Origin: Methylobacterium organophilum
GTDB taxonomy: Bacteria > Pseudomonadota > Alphaproteobacteria > Rhizobiales > Beijerinckiaceae
NCBI RefSeq assembly: GCF_022179465.1
Contig: NZ_BPQV01000005.1
Span: 62,001-126,000, forward strand
DNA: 64,000 bases
Direction of reading: 5' to 3'
Shown here: positions 36,084 through 44,538 of the stretch, piece by piece
Layout: each line of letters opens with the position of its first letter
Position numbering within the stretch: position 1 is the stretch's first letter
Notes under the pieces: generated by a model
What the model was told of the DNA's origin: nothing
The model's database searches: none
Seen by the model: only the letters and a program-made list of their open reading frames with translations
Translations under genes and position numbers: made by a program

Positions 36084-37025
36084 ATGTCGGCGAACAGCGC
36101 CCCCACGGTATTCATCGACGGCGAGGCCGGGACCACGGGCCTCGGCATCCGCGAGCGCCTAGAGCGCGAGGGCCGCGTGCGCCTCGTGAGCATCCCGCAC
36201 GAGCACCGCAAGGATGCGGCCGTGAAGCGCGACCTGATCGCCGGCGTCGACCTGGTGGTGCTGTGCCTGCCCGACGACGCGGCCAAGGAGACCGTGGCGC
36301 TCGCCGACGGCCTGCCCGGCGGCGGCCCGCGCATCCTCGATGCCAGCACCGCCCACCGCGTCGCCCAGGGCTGGACCTACGGCTTTCCCGAGCTCGCCCC
36401 GGGCCAGGCGGAGGCGATCCGCGCCGCGCGCCGGGTCGCCAATCCCGGCTGCTACCCGACCGGGGGCATCGCCCTGCTGCGCCCCCTCGTCGAGGGCGGC
36501 CTGATCCCGGCCGACTTCCCCATCAGCGTGAACGCGGTCAGCGGCTATAGCGGCGGCGGCCGCTCCATGATCGAGGCCTACGAGCGCAACGAGGCGCCCG
36601 CCTTCGAGATGTACGGCCTCGGCCTCGGCCACAAGCACGTGCCCGAGCTGCAGGCCTATGCCCGCCTGACCCGGCGGCCGATCTTCGTGCCCTCCGTCGG
36701 CAATTTCCGGCAGGGCATGCTGGTGAGCGTGCCCCTGCATCTCGACAGTCTGCCCGGCCGCCCGACCCCGGGCGATCTCGAGGACGCCCTCGCCGCCTGG
36801 TACGCGGGCAGCGCCCTAGTCTCGGTGGTCAAGGGCGCGGAAGCCGGCGCCCATCGCGAGCGGATCGAGCCCGAGGCGCTCAACGACACCGACCGGCTGG
36901 AGCTGCGGGTCTTCGGCTCGGACAGCCACCGCCAGGCCGTGCTCGTCGCCCGCCTGGACAATCTCGGCAAGGGCGCCTCCGGTGCGGCGGTGCAGAATCT
37001 CGGCCTGATGCTCGGGCTCGACTGA
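36084..37025 (+). CDS. argC: N-acetyl-gamma-glutamyl-phosphate reductase, type 2
   Basis: 313 aa, the short (type 2) ArgC length. The NADP-binding start is [19 protein letters not shown]; the catalytic Cys is in [31 protein letters not shown] and GLGHKHVPE follow, with the conserved His. It reduces N-acetyl-glutamyl phosphate to the semialdehyde in arginine synthesis. The ATG at 36084 is chosen because the conserved sequence starts there. Confidence 0.95.
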   Translation: MSANSAPTVFIDGEAGTTGLGIRERLEREGRVRLVSIPHEHRKDAAVKRDLIAGVDLVVLCLPDDAAKETVALADGLPGGGPRILDASTAHRVAQGWTYGFPELAPGQAEAIRAARRVANPGCYPTGGIALLRPLVEGGLIPADFPISVNAVSGYSGGGRSMIEAYERNEAPAFEMYGLGLGHKHVPELQAYARLTRRPIFVPSVGNFRQGMLVSVPLHLDSLPGRPTPGDLEDALAAWYAGSALVSVVKGAEAGAHRERIEPEALNDTDRLELRVFGSDSHRQAVLVARLDNLGKGASGAAVQNLGLMLGLD

Positions 37026-37822
37026 CCACCCGGCGCCTCGGGACGACGGGGCTCCCATCGCCTCGTCGTCCGCCCCCCCCCGAGAACGAAGCCGGGGCGC
37101 CGCCGATCCGCTCGTCCGGAATCGGCCGTCGGCGCGCCCGGCGACGCGGCGCGATCCTCGATCCCAGCGATCCTTGTCCGAAGGGCCGCCCCGGCTTCGT
37201 CCGCTGGCGGCAGCCCGGTGAAGCGGTTTCCGCCCTGAGCGTGGGGACGGGCCCGGAGACCGGCGCCCTCACAACAAGCATCGTTTCAAGATACGCGCGA
37301 TGAAAATCAATTATCGTGCGCTGCAATCTTCCGCCCGCCGGTGAGCGGCGACGGCGCAGGCCGGCGCGAAACGCGGCCTGTCGCGCAGATTTGAGGGAGC
37401 GCTGCCGCAGGCCCGCAGCGCACAGGCACACGATCCACAAGATTTCGCGCATCCAGGACCCGTGATCGGCCAATGTCGACCCGGGTCGGCCGTCGACAGA
37501 AGCGATGCCTATGGCGCCCCCATCCGCAAAAGACGAGGCAAATATCTGATCCCGTGCGGGAATTTCAGATATGGGCCGCGGGATGTCTCGCGCCGGGGCC
37601 TGCGAGAAGCCTGTTTTTTCCCATCGCCCCCCATCCATCGCCACGACCGGGACGTCCCCGAGCCTGCACTCGCCTGTGCAAGAGAGGACTGGATGAAAAA
37701 CCGAAATAGCTCGGCTTTTGATCGCTCGTAATCCGAAAATTCTTTGGAAACGTCTTGCCGTGTAGTGGAGCTGAGCTTACGCTCTGGATGTCAAACGCTC
37801 CTCAAAGACGGCATTTCTTAAC
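37026..37822. other. Long intergenic region with two inverted repeats
   Basis: 797 bp upstream of the MucR-family gene. ACGAAGCCGGGGCG (37086-37099) recurs inverted as CGCCCCGGCTTCGT (37187-37200), 87 nt apart. A second palindrome lies at 37542-37572. The last ~150 bp before the gene is AT-richer, as expected of a MucR-regulated promoter. Short open frames at 37462-37731 have no ribosome-binding site. Confidence 0.5.
37542..37572. repeat. Compound palindrome upstream of the MucR-family gene
   Basis: ATATCTGA (37542-37549) and TCAGATAT (37565-37572) are perfect 8-base arms. Inside them, TCCCG and CGGGA form a second nested stem. It lies 250 bp before the gene start. Candidate operator or RNA hairpin. 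Confidence 0.55.
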
Positions 37823-38335
37823 ATGAGTGAAGATACAGCCGAGTCCGCAAGACTCATCACCCTCGCGGCGGACATCGTCTCTGCCTATGTCAGCAACAAC
37901 CATGTCCAGAGCGCAGATCTGGCGAAGCTGCTTAGCGACGTGCACGGCGCGATCCTCGGCGTCACCGCTCATGCCGCCAACGGGCAGGATTCGGGTCCGC
38001 CCAAGGCGACACCTCAGGAGATCAAGAAGTCGATCTCGCACGATTACCTGATCAGCTTCGAGGACGGGAAACCCTACAAGACCCTGCGCCGGCACCTCAC
38101 CCTGCGCGGCCTGTCGCCGGAACAGTATCGGGCGAAGTGGGGCCTCGGCCCGGACTATCCGATGACTTCGGCGAGCTATTCCGAGCAGCGCTCCGAACTC
38201 GCCCGCGCCCTCGGCCTCGGCCAGCAGCGCCGCCGGCCCGCGGCCAGCGAGCCGCCGCCCGTGGAAGCTGCCCCCCCGGCGGAGGAGCCGGCGGCCAAGA
38301 AGCCCCGGGCGCCCCGCCGCAGGAAGGAAGCCTGA
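37823..38335 (+). CDS. MucR/Ros-family transcriptional regulator lacking zinc-finger cysteines
   Basis: 170 aa. The family core is clear: KKSISHDYLISFEDGKPYKT and LRRHLTLRGLSPEQYRAKWG, then LGPDYPMTSASYSEQRSELA. In canonical Ros/MucR the segment before EDGK supplies two Cys (C-x2-C); here it reads SHDYLISFEDGK with no Cys, while RRH keeps the His. This resembles the zinc-free Ml-type proteins. The C-terminal ~45 residues are Pro/Ala/Lys-rich. The family are H-NS-like repressors of AT-rich promoters for exopolysaccharide, motility and cell-cycle genes. Confidence 0.9.
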   Translation: MSEDTAESARLITLAADIVSAYVSNNHVQSADLAKLLSDVHGAILGVTAHAANGQDSGPPKATPQEIKKSISHDYLISFEDGKPYKTLRRHLTLRGLSPEQYRAKWGLGPDYPMTSASYSEQRSELARALGLGQQRRRPAASEPPPVEAAPPAEEPAAKKPRAPRRRKEA

Positions 38336-38368
38336 GACGGGCCGCGCCCCTTCGCCCCGCGAACCGGC

Positions 38369-39370
38369 TCAGCCGGGCCGGCGGGACGGCGTGAGCCGCA
38401 CCCCCGGCGCGGGGCGCTCCAGCAGCACCTCGCGGCGAAAGCGGACGAGGCGGGCCGGGCGGCCGGCCGTCCCGCTCGTGACGGCCTCCGTCTCCTCCAC
38501 CAGACCCTGCTGGGCGACCAGCCGGCGGAAATTCTGCTTGTGCAGCCGCGTGCCCGAGAGCGCCTCGACCGTCCTTTGCAGCTGGAGCAGGGTGAAGGCG
38601 GGGGGCATCAGCTCGAACACCACCGGGCGATACTTGATCTTGCCGCGCAGGCGCCCGATCGCGGTCGCGAGGACGCGGCGATGGTCGAGGGCCATGGGCA
38701 CGCCGGTGACGGCGGCATCGGCGGGGACGGCAGCGCCGCTCTGGCCCTCCGCCTCCGGGATCAGGCCGGCCTCGAACAGAAGCTCGTAGCGTTCGAGCAC
38801 CCGTTCCTCGTTCCAGGTGCCGCCGAAATTCAGGCCGACCCGGTCCTCGCGCAGGCGGCGCAGCTTCGGGTCGGCGGCCTCCTGGACCCAGGCCATCAGC
38901 CGCGGCTCGATCGCGTCGAGGGCCGCCGGGCGCCCCTCGCGAAAATCCTCCCAGGGCAGATAGGCGTACCAGTTGCGCCAGGCCGCCTCCGCGAGGCCGG
39001 CCGGGCGCGCCTCGCGGACGAGGGCGAGATAGGCCACCGAGAGCAGGTGCACGCCCTCCGGACCGCCCGCTTTCCGGTCGCGGTCGCCGAAGGTGTAGAG
39101 CTGCTCGACATAGCCGAGGCGCTGGTGGGTCTGCTGCTCCACCCAGGCCCGCAGGCCGCGCTCCAGGGTCGTGTGCTCGGGCACCAGGGGGCCCGCCGGC
39201 AGGCCGGTCTCGCGGCCCCGCGCCTGCCCCGCCACCTGCACCGTGAGGGCGCGCGGCTCTCCGCCCGTAGCGGCCACGATCACCGCCACCAGGCCCACGG
39301 AGGAGGCACTGACGGGCAGCGGCGCGGTCTGAGAGCGGGAGTCGGCCCGGAGCGGGTCGGCCGTGGTCAT
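38369..39370 (-). CDS. NrtR-like regulator: degenerate Nudix domain plus winged HTH
   Basis: 333 aa. The Nudix-like domain has lost the catalytic Nudix box (TTLERGLRAWVEQQTHQRLG in its place) but keeps the NrtR hallmark YVEQLYTFGDRDR and SVAYLALV. The C-terminal domain VFELMPPAFTLLQLQRTVEA, then LHKQNFRRLVAQQGLVEE, is the NrtR winged helix. NrtR proteins bind ADP-ribose or similar ligands and repress NAD-metabolism genes. An insertion of ~60 residues makes it longer than typical NrtR (~220-240 aa). The start at 39370 could be five codons earlier. Confidence 0.8.
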   Translation of the reverse strand: MTTADPLRADSRSQTAPLPVSASSVGLVAVIVAATGGEPRALTVQVAGQARGRETGLPAGPLVPEHTTLERGLRAWVEQQTHQRLGYVEQLYTFGDRDRKAGGPEGVHLLSVAYLALVREARPAGLAEAAWRNWYAYLPWEDFREGRPAALDAIEPRLMAWVQEAADPKLRRLREDRVGLNFGGTWNEERVLERYELLFEAGLIPEAEGQSGAAVPADAAVTGVPMALDHRRVLATAIGRLRGKIKYRPVVFELMPPAFTLLQLQRTVEALSGTRLHKQNFRRLVAQQGLVEETEAVTSGTAGRPARLVRFRREVLLERPAPGVRLTPSRRPG

Positions 39371-39613
39371 CGTCGTCCAGAACATCCTGCGGCGGTCCCG
39401 GGACGGGACCCTCGCCGCTCCTCTACAACGATTCCGAACGGCCCGCAGGGGTCCGGAAAGGTCGGGAAGGGCGCCATCCTCCCAACACCGCCGCAGCCCT
39501 TGCCGTTCGCCGGCGCTTGAAAAGCCGGCAGGATGGCCACACAGCGTCCCGAACACGCGCGCAGCAGGGAGGAACCGCATGCACGATCGGAGCGTCGCGC
39601 CCGGAGGCACGGC

Positions 39614-40336
39614 ATGGTGAGCGTGGGACAGAGCCGTGCGGGCACCGTCCCGGTCGACCTGCGCCTCTACGGCCTCCTCGACACCGGCGTGCTCGGCGGG
39701 GACGCGGCGACCCTCGCGGCCCTTGCCGCGGAGGCGGTGGCCGGGGGCTGCACCCTGCTCCAGTACCGCGAGAAGGAGATCGCCGATGCCCGGGCCGCCC
39801 TCGCCCGCATCCGGGCGATCCGCAACGCGGTGGGGGGCCGGGTGCCCGTTCTCGTCAACGACCGGGTCGATCTCGCCCTGGCGGCGGGCGCCGAGGGCGT
39901 GCATCTCGGCCAGAGCGATCTCCACCCGGACGAGGCCCGCCGGCTGCTCGGGCCGGGGGCGATCATCGGCCTCACCGTCAAGACCGGCCACCAGGCCGAC
40001 GAGCTCTACCGCCTGCCGGTCGACTATGCCTGCATCGGCGGGGTCTTCGCCACCACGAGCAAGGACAATCCCGATCCGCCGGTCGGCCTCGACGGGCTGC
40101 AGCGGATCGTGTTCCGCGGCCGGCTGGCCCGCGGCGGCGGCTTCCCCCTCGGCGCCATTGCCGGGATCGGACGCGAGAACGCGGCCTCCGTGATCGCGGC
40201 CGGGGCGGACGGGGTCGCGGTGATCACGGCCTTGTTCAGCGGCGGCGACACCCGCGGCAAGGCGCGCGACTTGCGCGGGCGCATCGACGCGGCGTTGAAT
40301 GCACGCGGGGATGGAAAAGGGGAGGGGACGCCATGA
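39614..40336 (+). CDS. thiE: Thiamine-phosphate synthase
   Basis: 240 aa; GGAGG precedes the ATG at 39614, and the upstream open frame is unsupported. TIM-barrel motifs are CTLLQYREKEIADARA (YREK), VPVLVNDRVDLALAAGAEGV followed by HLGQSDL, GGVFATTSKDNP and GIGRENAASVIAAGADGVAV. It joins HMP-PP and thiazole phosphate to thiamine monophosphate. Its stop overlaps the thiD start by four bases (ATGA at 40333), so the pair is translationally coupled. Confidence 0.93.
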   Translation: MVSVGQSRAGTVPVDLRLYGLLDTGVLGGDAATLAALAAEAVAGGCTLLQYREKEIADARAALARIRAIRNAVGGRVPVLVNDRVDLALAAGAEGVHLGQSDLHPDEARRLLGPGAIIGLTVKTGHQADELYRLPVDYACIGGVFATTSKDNPDPPVGLDGLQRIVFRGRLARGGGFPLGAIAGIGRENAASVIAAGADGVAVITALFSGGDTRGKARDLRGRIDAALNARGDGKGEGTP

Positions 40337-41148
40337 CGGCGCGCACGGCCATCGCGGTGACCATCGCCGGCTCGGATTCGAGCGGCGGCGCCGGCATCCA
40401 GGCGGATCTCAAGACCTTCGCCGCCCTGCGCGTCTACGGCGCCAGCGTGATCACCGCGCTGACGGCGCAGAACACCACCGGCGTCCAGGCCATCCACGAC
40501 GTGCCCGCCGACTTCGTGAGCGCGCAGATCGAATCCGTCTTCTCCGATCTCGCGGTCGGCGCGGTGAAGATCGGCATGCTCTCGAGCCCGGGCACCATCC
40601 GCGCCGTCGCCGAGGGCCTGCGCCGCCACGCCGGCGGGATCCCGATCGTGCTCGACCCGGTCATGGTCGCCACCAGCGGCGACCGCCTGATCTCCGAGGA
40701 GGCGGTCGCGACCCTGCGGGAGACGCTGATGCCCCTTGCCGTCGTCGTGACGCCGAACCTGCCCGAGGCGGCCACGCTGCTGGGCGAGCCCACCGCCGCC
40801 ACCGAGAACGAGGCCGTGGCCCAGGCCCGCCGCCTGCGCGCCGCCGGCGCCAAGGGCGTGCTCATCAAGGGCGGGCATGCGGAGGGCACCGAGAGCGTCG
40901 ACCACCTGCTGACCGAGGACGGCCCCCTGCGCCGCTTCGCGGCCCCGCGGGTCGCCACCCGCAACAGCCACGGCACCGGCTGCACCCTCTCGGCGGCGGT
41001 GGCCGCGGGCCTCGCCCGCGGGCTCGACCTCAACGCCGCCGTCGCCCAGGCCAAGGCCTACATCACCGCCGCCATCGCCGCGGCGGATTCCCAGCCCGTG
41101 GGCAAGGGACACGGGCCGGTGCACCATTTCCACGCACTCTGGGGTTGA
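40333..41148 (+). CDS. thiD: Hydroxymethylpyrimidine (phosphate) kinase
   Basis: 271 aa. Ribokinase-family motifs: IAGSDSSGGAGIQADLKTFA at the N-terminus, VLDPVMVATSGDRLI, VVTPNLPEA, and the C-terminal anion hole NSHGTGCTLSAA with its catalytic Asp replaced at that spot by Thr/Cys as usual for ThiD (GTGC). It phosphorylates HMP twice to HMP-PP, the substrate of the ThiE encoded just upstream. Confidence 0.95.
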   Translation: MTARTAIAVTIAGSDSSGGAGIQADLKTFAALRVYGASVITALTAQNTTGVQAIHDVPADFVSAQIESVFSDLAVGAVKIGMLSSPGTIRAVAEGLRRHAGGIPIVLDPVMVATSGDRLISEEAVATLRETLMPLAVVVTPNLPEAATLLGEPTAATENEAVAQARRLRAAGAKGVLIKGGHAEGTESVDHLLTEDGPLRRFAAPRVATRNSHGTGCTLSAAVAAGLARGLDLNAAVAQAKAYITAAIAAADSQPVGKGHGPVHHFHALWG

Positions 41149-41220
41149 ACCGCCCGGGACCGTGCCCGGCGACCCGAATGTTCGCCCTGCGTTCCGCCTG
41201 TGCGGGTTGCGCTTCCGACG

Positions 41221-41261
41221 CGTTTGCGTTTGAATTAGCAAACGTCCGTTCGGATAACGGA
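41221..41261. promoter_or_regulatory. Tandem operator-like palindromes before the XRE-cupin gene
   Basis: CGTTTG-AATTAG-CAAACG (41227-41244) has perfect 6-base arms, and a further CGTTTG precedes it at 41221. TCCGTT-CGGAT-AACGGA (41245-41261) follows directly. They end 27 bp before the gene start, suiting autoregulation. Confidence 0.6.
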
Positions 41262-41287
41262 ACGACGAGTCACGGGTCAGCGCGGTC

Positions 41288-41917
41288 ATGCAGGACATCA
41301 CGACGAGCCTCGAGCGGGTGCGGCAGAAGGATCTCGTGAGCGGCGCGCAGGTGCTCTCCGGCCAGCTCGGCAAGACCATCCAGCGCCTGCGCAAGGCCTA
41401 CAATCTCTCCCTGTCGGAGCTCGCCGAGCAATCGGGCGTGGCGAAGTCGATCATCAGCCAGATCGAGCGCAACGAGACCAACCCGACGCTCGCCACCATC
41501 TGGCGCCTGAGCCAGGCTCTGGACGTCTCGATCGAGCGGGTCCTCGCCACCTCGGACGAGGAGCACTTCATCGAGAAGTCCTCCCGGGCCGACACGCCGA
41601 GCCTGCTCTCCGAGGACGGCAAGGTGCGGCTCGCCATCATCGGCTGGATCAAGACGGTCGAGTGGCTGCAATGGTACGACGTCACGGCCGAGCCCGGCGG
41701 CGTGCTCGATTCCGACCCGCACCAGCGGGGCTCGGTGGAATCGCTCTCCGTCATGGAAGGGCAGTTCGAGGTGGACGTGGCCGGCGAGGTGCAGCGCGCC
41801 GCCGCCGGCGAGACCCTGCGCTACCGCTGCGACCGCCCGCACACCGTGCGCTGCCTCGGCGACAAGCCGGGCCGGGCGACCATGGTGGTGATCATGAAAG
41901 CCGCGGTGATGGAGTGA
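41288..41917 (+). CDS. XRE-family regulator with C-terminal cupin sensor domain
   Basis: 209 aa. The HTH is at residues ~28-82 (IQRLRKAYNLSLSELAEQSG, then VAKSIISQIERNETNPTL). A cupin domain follows from ~110 (ESLSVMEGQFEVDVAGEVQR, then RCDRPHTVRCLG). This PuuR/SutR-like layout usually senses small amine, amino-acid or sulfur metabolites. The gene is convergent with the permease operon, overlapping the 3' end of its last gene by 26 bp, so it may regulate that operon, but this is inference. Confidence 0.9.
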   Translation: MQDITTSLERVRQKDLVSGAQVLSGQLGKTIQRLRKAYNLSLSELAEQSGVAKSIISQIERNETNPTLATIWRLSQALDVSIERVLATSDEEHFIEKSSRADTPSLLSEDGKVRLAIIGWIKTVEWLQWYDVTAEPGGVLDSDPHQRGSVESLSVMEGQFEVDVAGEVQRAAAGETLRYRCDRPHTVRCLGDKPGRATMVVIMKAAVME

Positions 41918-42179
41918 GGCGCTCCGCCCGCGCCTGGTCGAGCCGGGCGCAGCGATAGGCGTCGGGCAGGGACAGCGCCCAGACGAAGAACCCCGCCGCG
42001 TGACGCCCGACGAAGCTCGCTTCCGGGCTCGCGAATTTCGCGCAGAGCCAGCCCCCGACGAGGGTGAACAGGGCAAAGCCCAGGCCCCGGGCGGCGCGGC
42101 CCGCCCAGACATGGCCCATCCCGGGCAGGAGCGCGGCGACGAGCAGGACCCTGCGCGGGTCAGGCGGCGAGACGGGCAT
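41892..42179 (-). CDS. Small membrane protein at the end of the permease operon
   Basis: 95 aa with two hydrophobic stretches (RVLLVAALLPGMGHVWAGRA, containing a Gly-rich turn, and LGFALFTLVGGWLC, then RHAAGFFVWALSLPDAYRCA). Its start overlaps the upstream gene by 20 bp. The pattern LPGMGHVWAGRAARGL resembles small TM2-type membrane proteins. Function unknown. Confidence 0.6.
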   Translation of the reverse strand: MPVSPPDPRRVLLVAALLPGMGHVWAGRAARGLGFALFTLVGGWLCAKFASPEASFVGRHAAGFFVWALSLPDAYRCARLDQARAERLTPSPRLS

Positions 42180-42825
42180 CGGGCGGCTCCGAGAGGACGA
42201 GGGCGAGGTCGCGCGCCGCCTCCAGCCCGAGGCGCAGGGTCTCGGGCGGGATCCGCTCCAGAGGGAAGCGGCTGCCGCGCAGGAGCAGATAGGCCCCGCG
42301 GGTCCCCTCGCTCGCCTGGAGCACGAGGCGCAGGCCCTTCGGCGTCAGCAGCACCTCCTTCACCCGCGGATCGGCCAGGATCGTGTCCAGGGCCGGCGCG
42401 GCCCGGGCGAGCAGCGCCTCGGCACCCCGCGTACCGCGCACCAGGGTGTCAGCGGGCCAGCCCGGCGGCGCGGGAAAGCGGGTCGGGAGGTCGTCGGGGG
42501 CGTAGAACTCGGCGCCCGCCGGCCGGCGCAGGACGTCGAGGGTCATGCCTGCCGGCAGCGGCGCCCGCAGGGTCACCGAGAGCCAGAGCTGGGGCAGGCG
42601 GCGGAAGACCAGCGCCTCCGGGATCAGCCGCAGGCGCGCCTCGAAGGCCCCGAAGCGGCCTTCGAGGGTGGCGAAGCCGGCCCGGTCGCGACCGAGGCGC
42701 GCGGCGCGCAGGAGGCGCGTCCCGTCCGACAGCAGCCCCGCCCGCCAGGCGGCCGCCGCCCGGTTCTGCGACCAGCAGAACCCGGCGGCGGCGAGGGCGA
42801 TCAGGCCGGCGAGGGCGGCGAGCAT
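42160..42825 (-). CDS. Membrane-anchored protein of unknown function in the permease operon
   Basis: 221 aa. An N-terminal helix (MLAALAGLIALAAAGFCW) anchors a soluble domain (LRLIPEALVFRRLPQLWLSV, PAGAEFYAPDDLPTRFPAPP). No family recognised. It starts 6 bp after the permease stop, so it is almost certainly co-transcribed. Confidence 0.7.
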   Translation of the reverse strand: MLAALAGLIALAAAGFCWSQNRAAAAWRAGLLSDGTRLLRAARLGRDRAGFATLEGRFGAFEARLRLIPEALVFRRLPQLWLSVTLRAPLPAGMTLDVLRRPAGAEFYAPDDLPTRFPAPPGWPADTLVRGTRGAEALLARAAPALDTILADPRVKEVLLTPKGLRLVLQASEGTRGAYLLLRGSRFPLERIPPETLRLGLEAARDLALVLSEPPDARLAA

Positions 42826-42831
42826 GGCGCC

Positions 42832-44301
42832 TCAATAGCCCCGGGGCTTGGGCCAGGGCATCGTGAACTGGTCGCCCCGGCGGACATACTTGTAGCGGTG
42901 CAGCACGAACCAGGCGGAGGCGGTGATGTAGAAGGCCATCATCGCGACGAGCTGCGTGCCGTAGCCGAGGAAGACCGCGAGATAGGTCACCACGCAGAGC
43001 AGGAGCAGCAGGATCGCCGGCAGCGGGTGCAGCGGGTGCACGTAGCCGCGCTGGATCGAGCCCAGCGGCCATTTCCGGCGGAACAGCATGATCGAGAGCG
43101 CCATCAGCGTGTAGCCGAGCAGGCCCGACAGGATCGAGAAGGTGATGGTCTGGTCGAGCGGCGTCGAGACGGCGAACAGGATCGCGATCGGCACGAAGAA
43201 CACGATCGCGCGGTAGGGCGTGCGGTAGGTCGGGTGCACGGCGCCGAACCAGACCGGCATGTAGCGGTCTCGGCCCATGGCGAACCAGGCGCGGGAGGCG
43301 TCGTTGATGCAGCCATTGGCCGAGGCCACCGTGGCGAAGAGCGTGCCGAGGAAGAGGAAGGCCTCCAGCCAGCGGCTGCCGGTGAGCCGGGCCGCGTCGT
43401 AGAGCGGCGTCACCGCCTGGCCGAGATATTCCCAGGGCATCAGGCCGGTCGAGACGTACCAGGTCAGGGTCGCCGCGATCAGCAGGGTCATCATGCCGGT
43501 CATGGTGCCGAGCGGCAGGGCTCGGGCGGGGGAGCGCACTTCCTCCGCGGCCTGGGTCGTGCCCTCGATGCCGAGATAGAACCACAGGCCGAAATGCATG
43601 GCCGCGAGGATGCCGAGCGAGCCGTAGGGCAGATCGACGAGCAGCCCCTTGTGCTGGAGCACGGCGCCGGGCGCCCAGGGCTGGGACGCCACGAACAGCA
43701 CCACGATCGCGGCGAAGGCCGCCGCGGTGATGACGAGGTTCAGCGTCAGGGTGGCGAGCACGCCGCGATAGTTGAGGAAGGCCAGCGCCACCACGGTGAG
43801 CACCATGAAGGCGCGCTTGTCGATCGCGCCCTCCAGGCCGAGGCTCTGGGCGAAGGCCTCGATCAGGTCGCCGGCCACGATCGCGTTGGAGACCTCGAGC
43901 ATGGTGTAGGCCATGACGAGGTAGAGGCCGACATTGAAGGCCGCGAGCGGCCCGATGATGTGCTTGGCCTGGGCGTATTGCCCGCCCGCGGCGGCGACCG
44001 TCGAGGTGATCTCGGAATCGATCATCGCGACGCAGGTATAGAGGATGCCGGCGAGCCAGCAGGCGGCGAGGGCGGCCACGGGCCCGCCTTTGCCGACCGC
44101 GAAGTTCCAGCCCATGAACTCGCCGACGAGCACGATGCCGACGCCGAGCGCCCAGACATGGCCCGGCCCGAGCACCCGGAGCAGGGCGATCCGCGTGTCC
44201 GCCCCGGCGGCGGGCGCCGCGGCGGGGGCGCCCGCGAGGGGCACCGGCGCGGCGGGGGAGGGGGACAGGGAAGACGTGGGCAGGGATTGCGTCACGGGCA
44301 T
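42832..44301 (-). CDS. APC-superfamily amino-acid/amine permease
   Basis: 489 aa, 12 membrane helices. The APC consensus is seen in GIVLVGEFMGWNFAVGKGGP (helix 1 break), MIDSEITSTVAAAGGQYAQA, GIEGTTQAAEEVRSPARALP and FATVASANGCINDASRAWFA. It resembles ethanolamine or amino-acid permeases. The ATG at 44301 overlaps the stop of the preceding 56-aa gene (TGATG), so translation is coupled. It is one of two APC permeases in the window; the other (54470-56215) is only distantly similar. The substrate is unknown, and an amine is a reasonable guess. Confidence 0.88.
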   Translation of the reverse strand: MPVTQSLPTSSLSPSPAAPVPLAGAPAAAPAAGADTRIALLRVLGPGHVWALGVGIVLVGEFMGWNFAVGKGGPVAALAACWLAGILYTCVAMIDSEITSTVAAAGGQYAQAKHIIGPLAAFNVGLYLVMAYTMLEVSNAIVAGDLIEAFAQSLGLEGAIDKRAFMVLTVVALAFLNYRGVLATLTLNLVITAAAFAAIVVLFVASQPWAPGAVLQHKGLLVDLPYGSLGILAAMHFGLWFYLGIEGTTQAAEEVRSPARALPLGTMTGMMTLLIAATLTWYVSTGLMPWEYLGQAVTPLYDAARLTGSRWLEAFLFLGTLFATVASANGCINDASRAWFAMGRDRYMPVWFGAVHPTYRTPYRAIVFFVPIAILFAVSTPLDQTITFSILSGLLGYTLMALSIMLFRRKWPLGSIQRGYVHPLHPLPAILLLLLCVVTYLAVFLGYGTQLVAMMAFYITASAWFVLHRYKYVRRGDQFTMPWPKPRGY

Positions 44302-44471
44302 CACGACCTCGCTGCGGTTTCGCCGACCTCGGAATCCACGATCTCGCCCTCCTCCGAGGAGAGCAGGTAGGTCTCGTCATACGTTCGGTTGGTGCGCAGG
44401 AGATCGAACCCCATCCAGAGGGCGAGGACGGTCGCGAGCGCCCAGGCGCCCCAGTTCATGATGGCCACCAT
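44301..44471 (-). CDS. 56-residue single-pass membrane protein coupled to the permease
   Basis: 56 aa, starting at the ATG at 44471 with GGGGAAG six bases upstream. One transmembrane helix (NWGAWALATVLALWMGFDLL) is followed by a polar acidic tail (YDETYLLSSEEGEIVDSE). Its TGA overlaps the permease ATG. The strong ribosome-binding site, operon position and overlap argue that it is real. It could be a small subunit or stabiliser of the permease. Confidence 0.75.
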   Translation of the reverse strand: MVAIMNWGAWALATVLALWMGFDLLRTNRTYDETYLLSSEEGEIVDSEVGETAARS

Positions 44472-44538
44472 GACAGGCTTCCCCGGCTTGAGGACGAAGG
44501 GGGATGGATCGTGACGCGGACGCGCGGGCGCCGCCGCG

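Noticed and set aside
37462-37731. Overlapping plus-strand frames upstream of the MucR-family gene.
   Set aside because: Two frames overlap the same bases, neither with a ribosome-binding site, and the area carries palindromes fitting a control region.
41288-41917. The XRE-cupin gene considered as an antitoxin of a toxin pair.
   Set aside because: The cupin domain and length fit a metabolite-sensing repressor; no small toxin gene is adjacent in the same direction.
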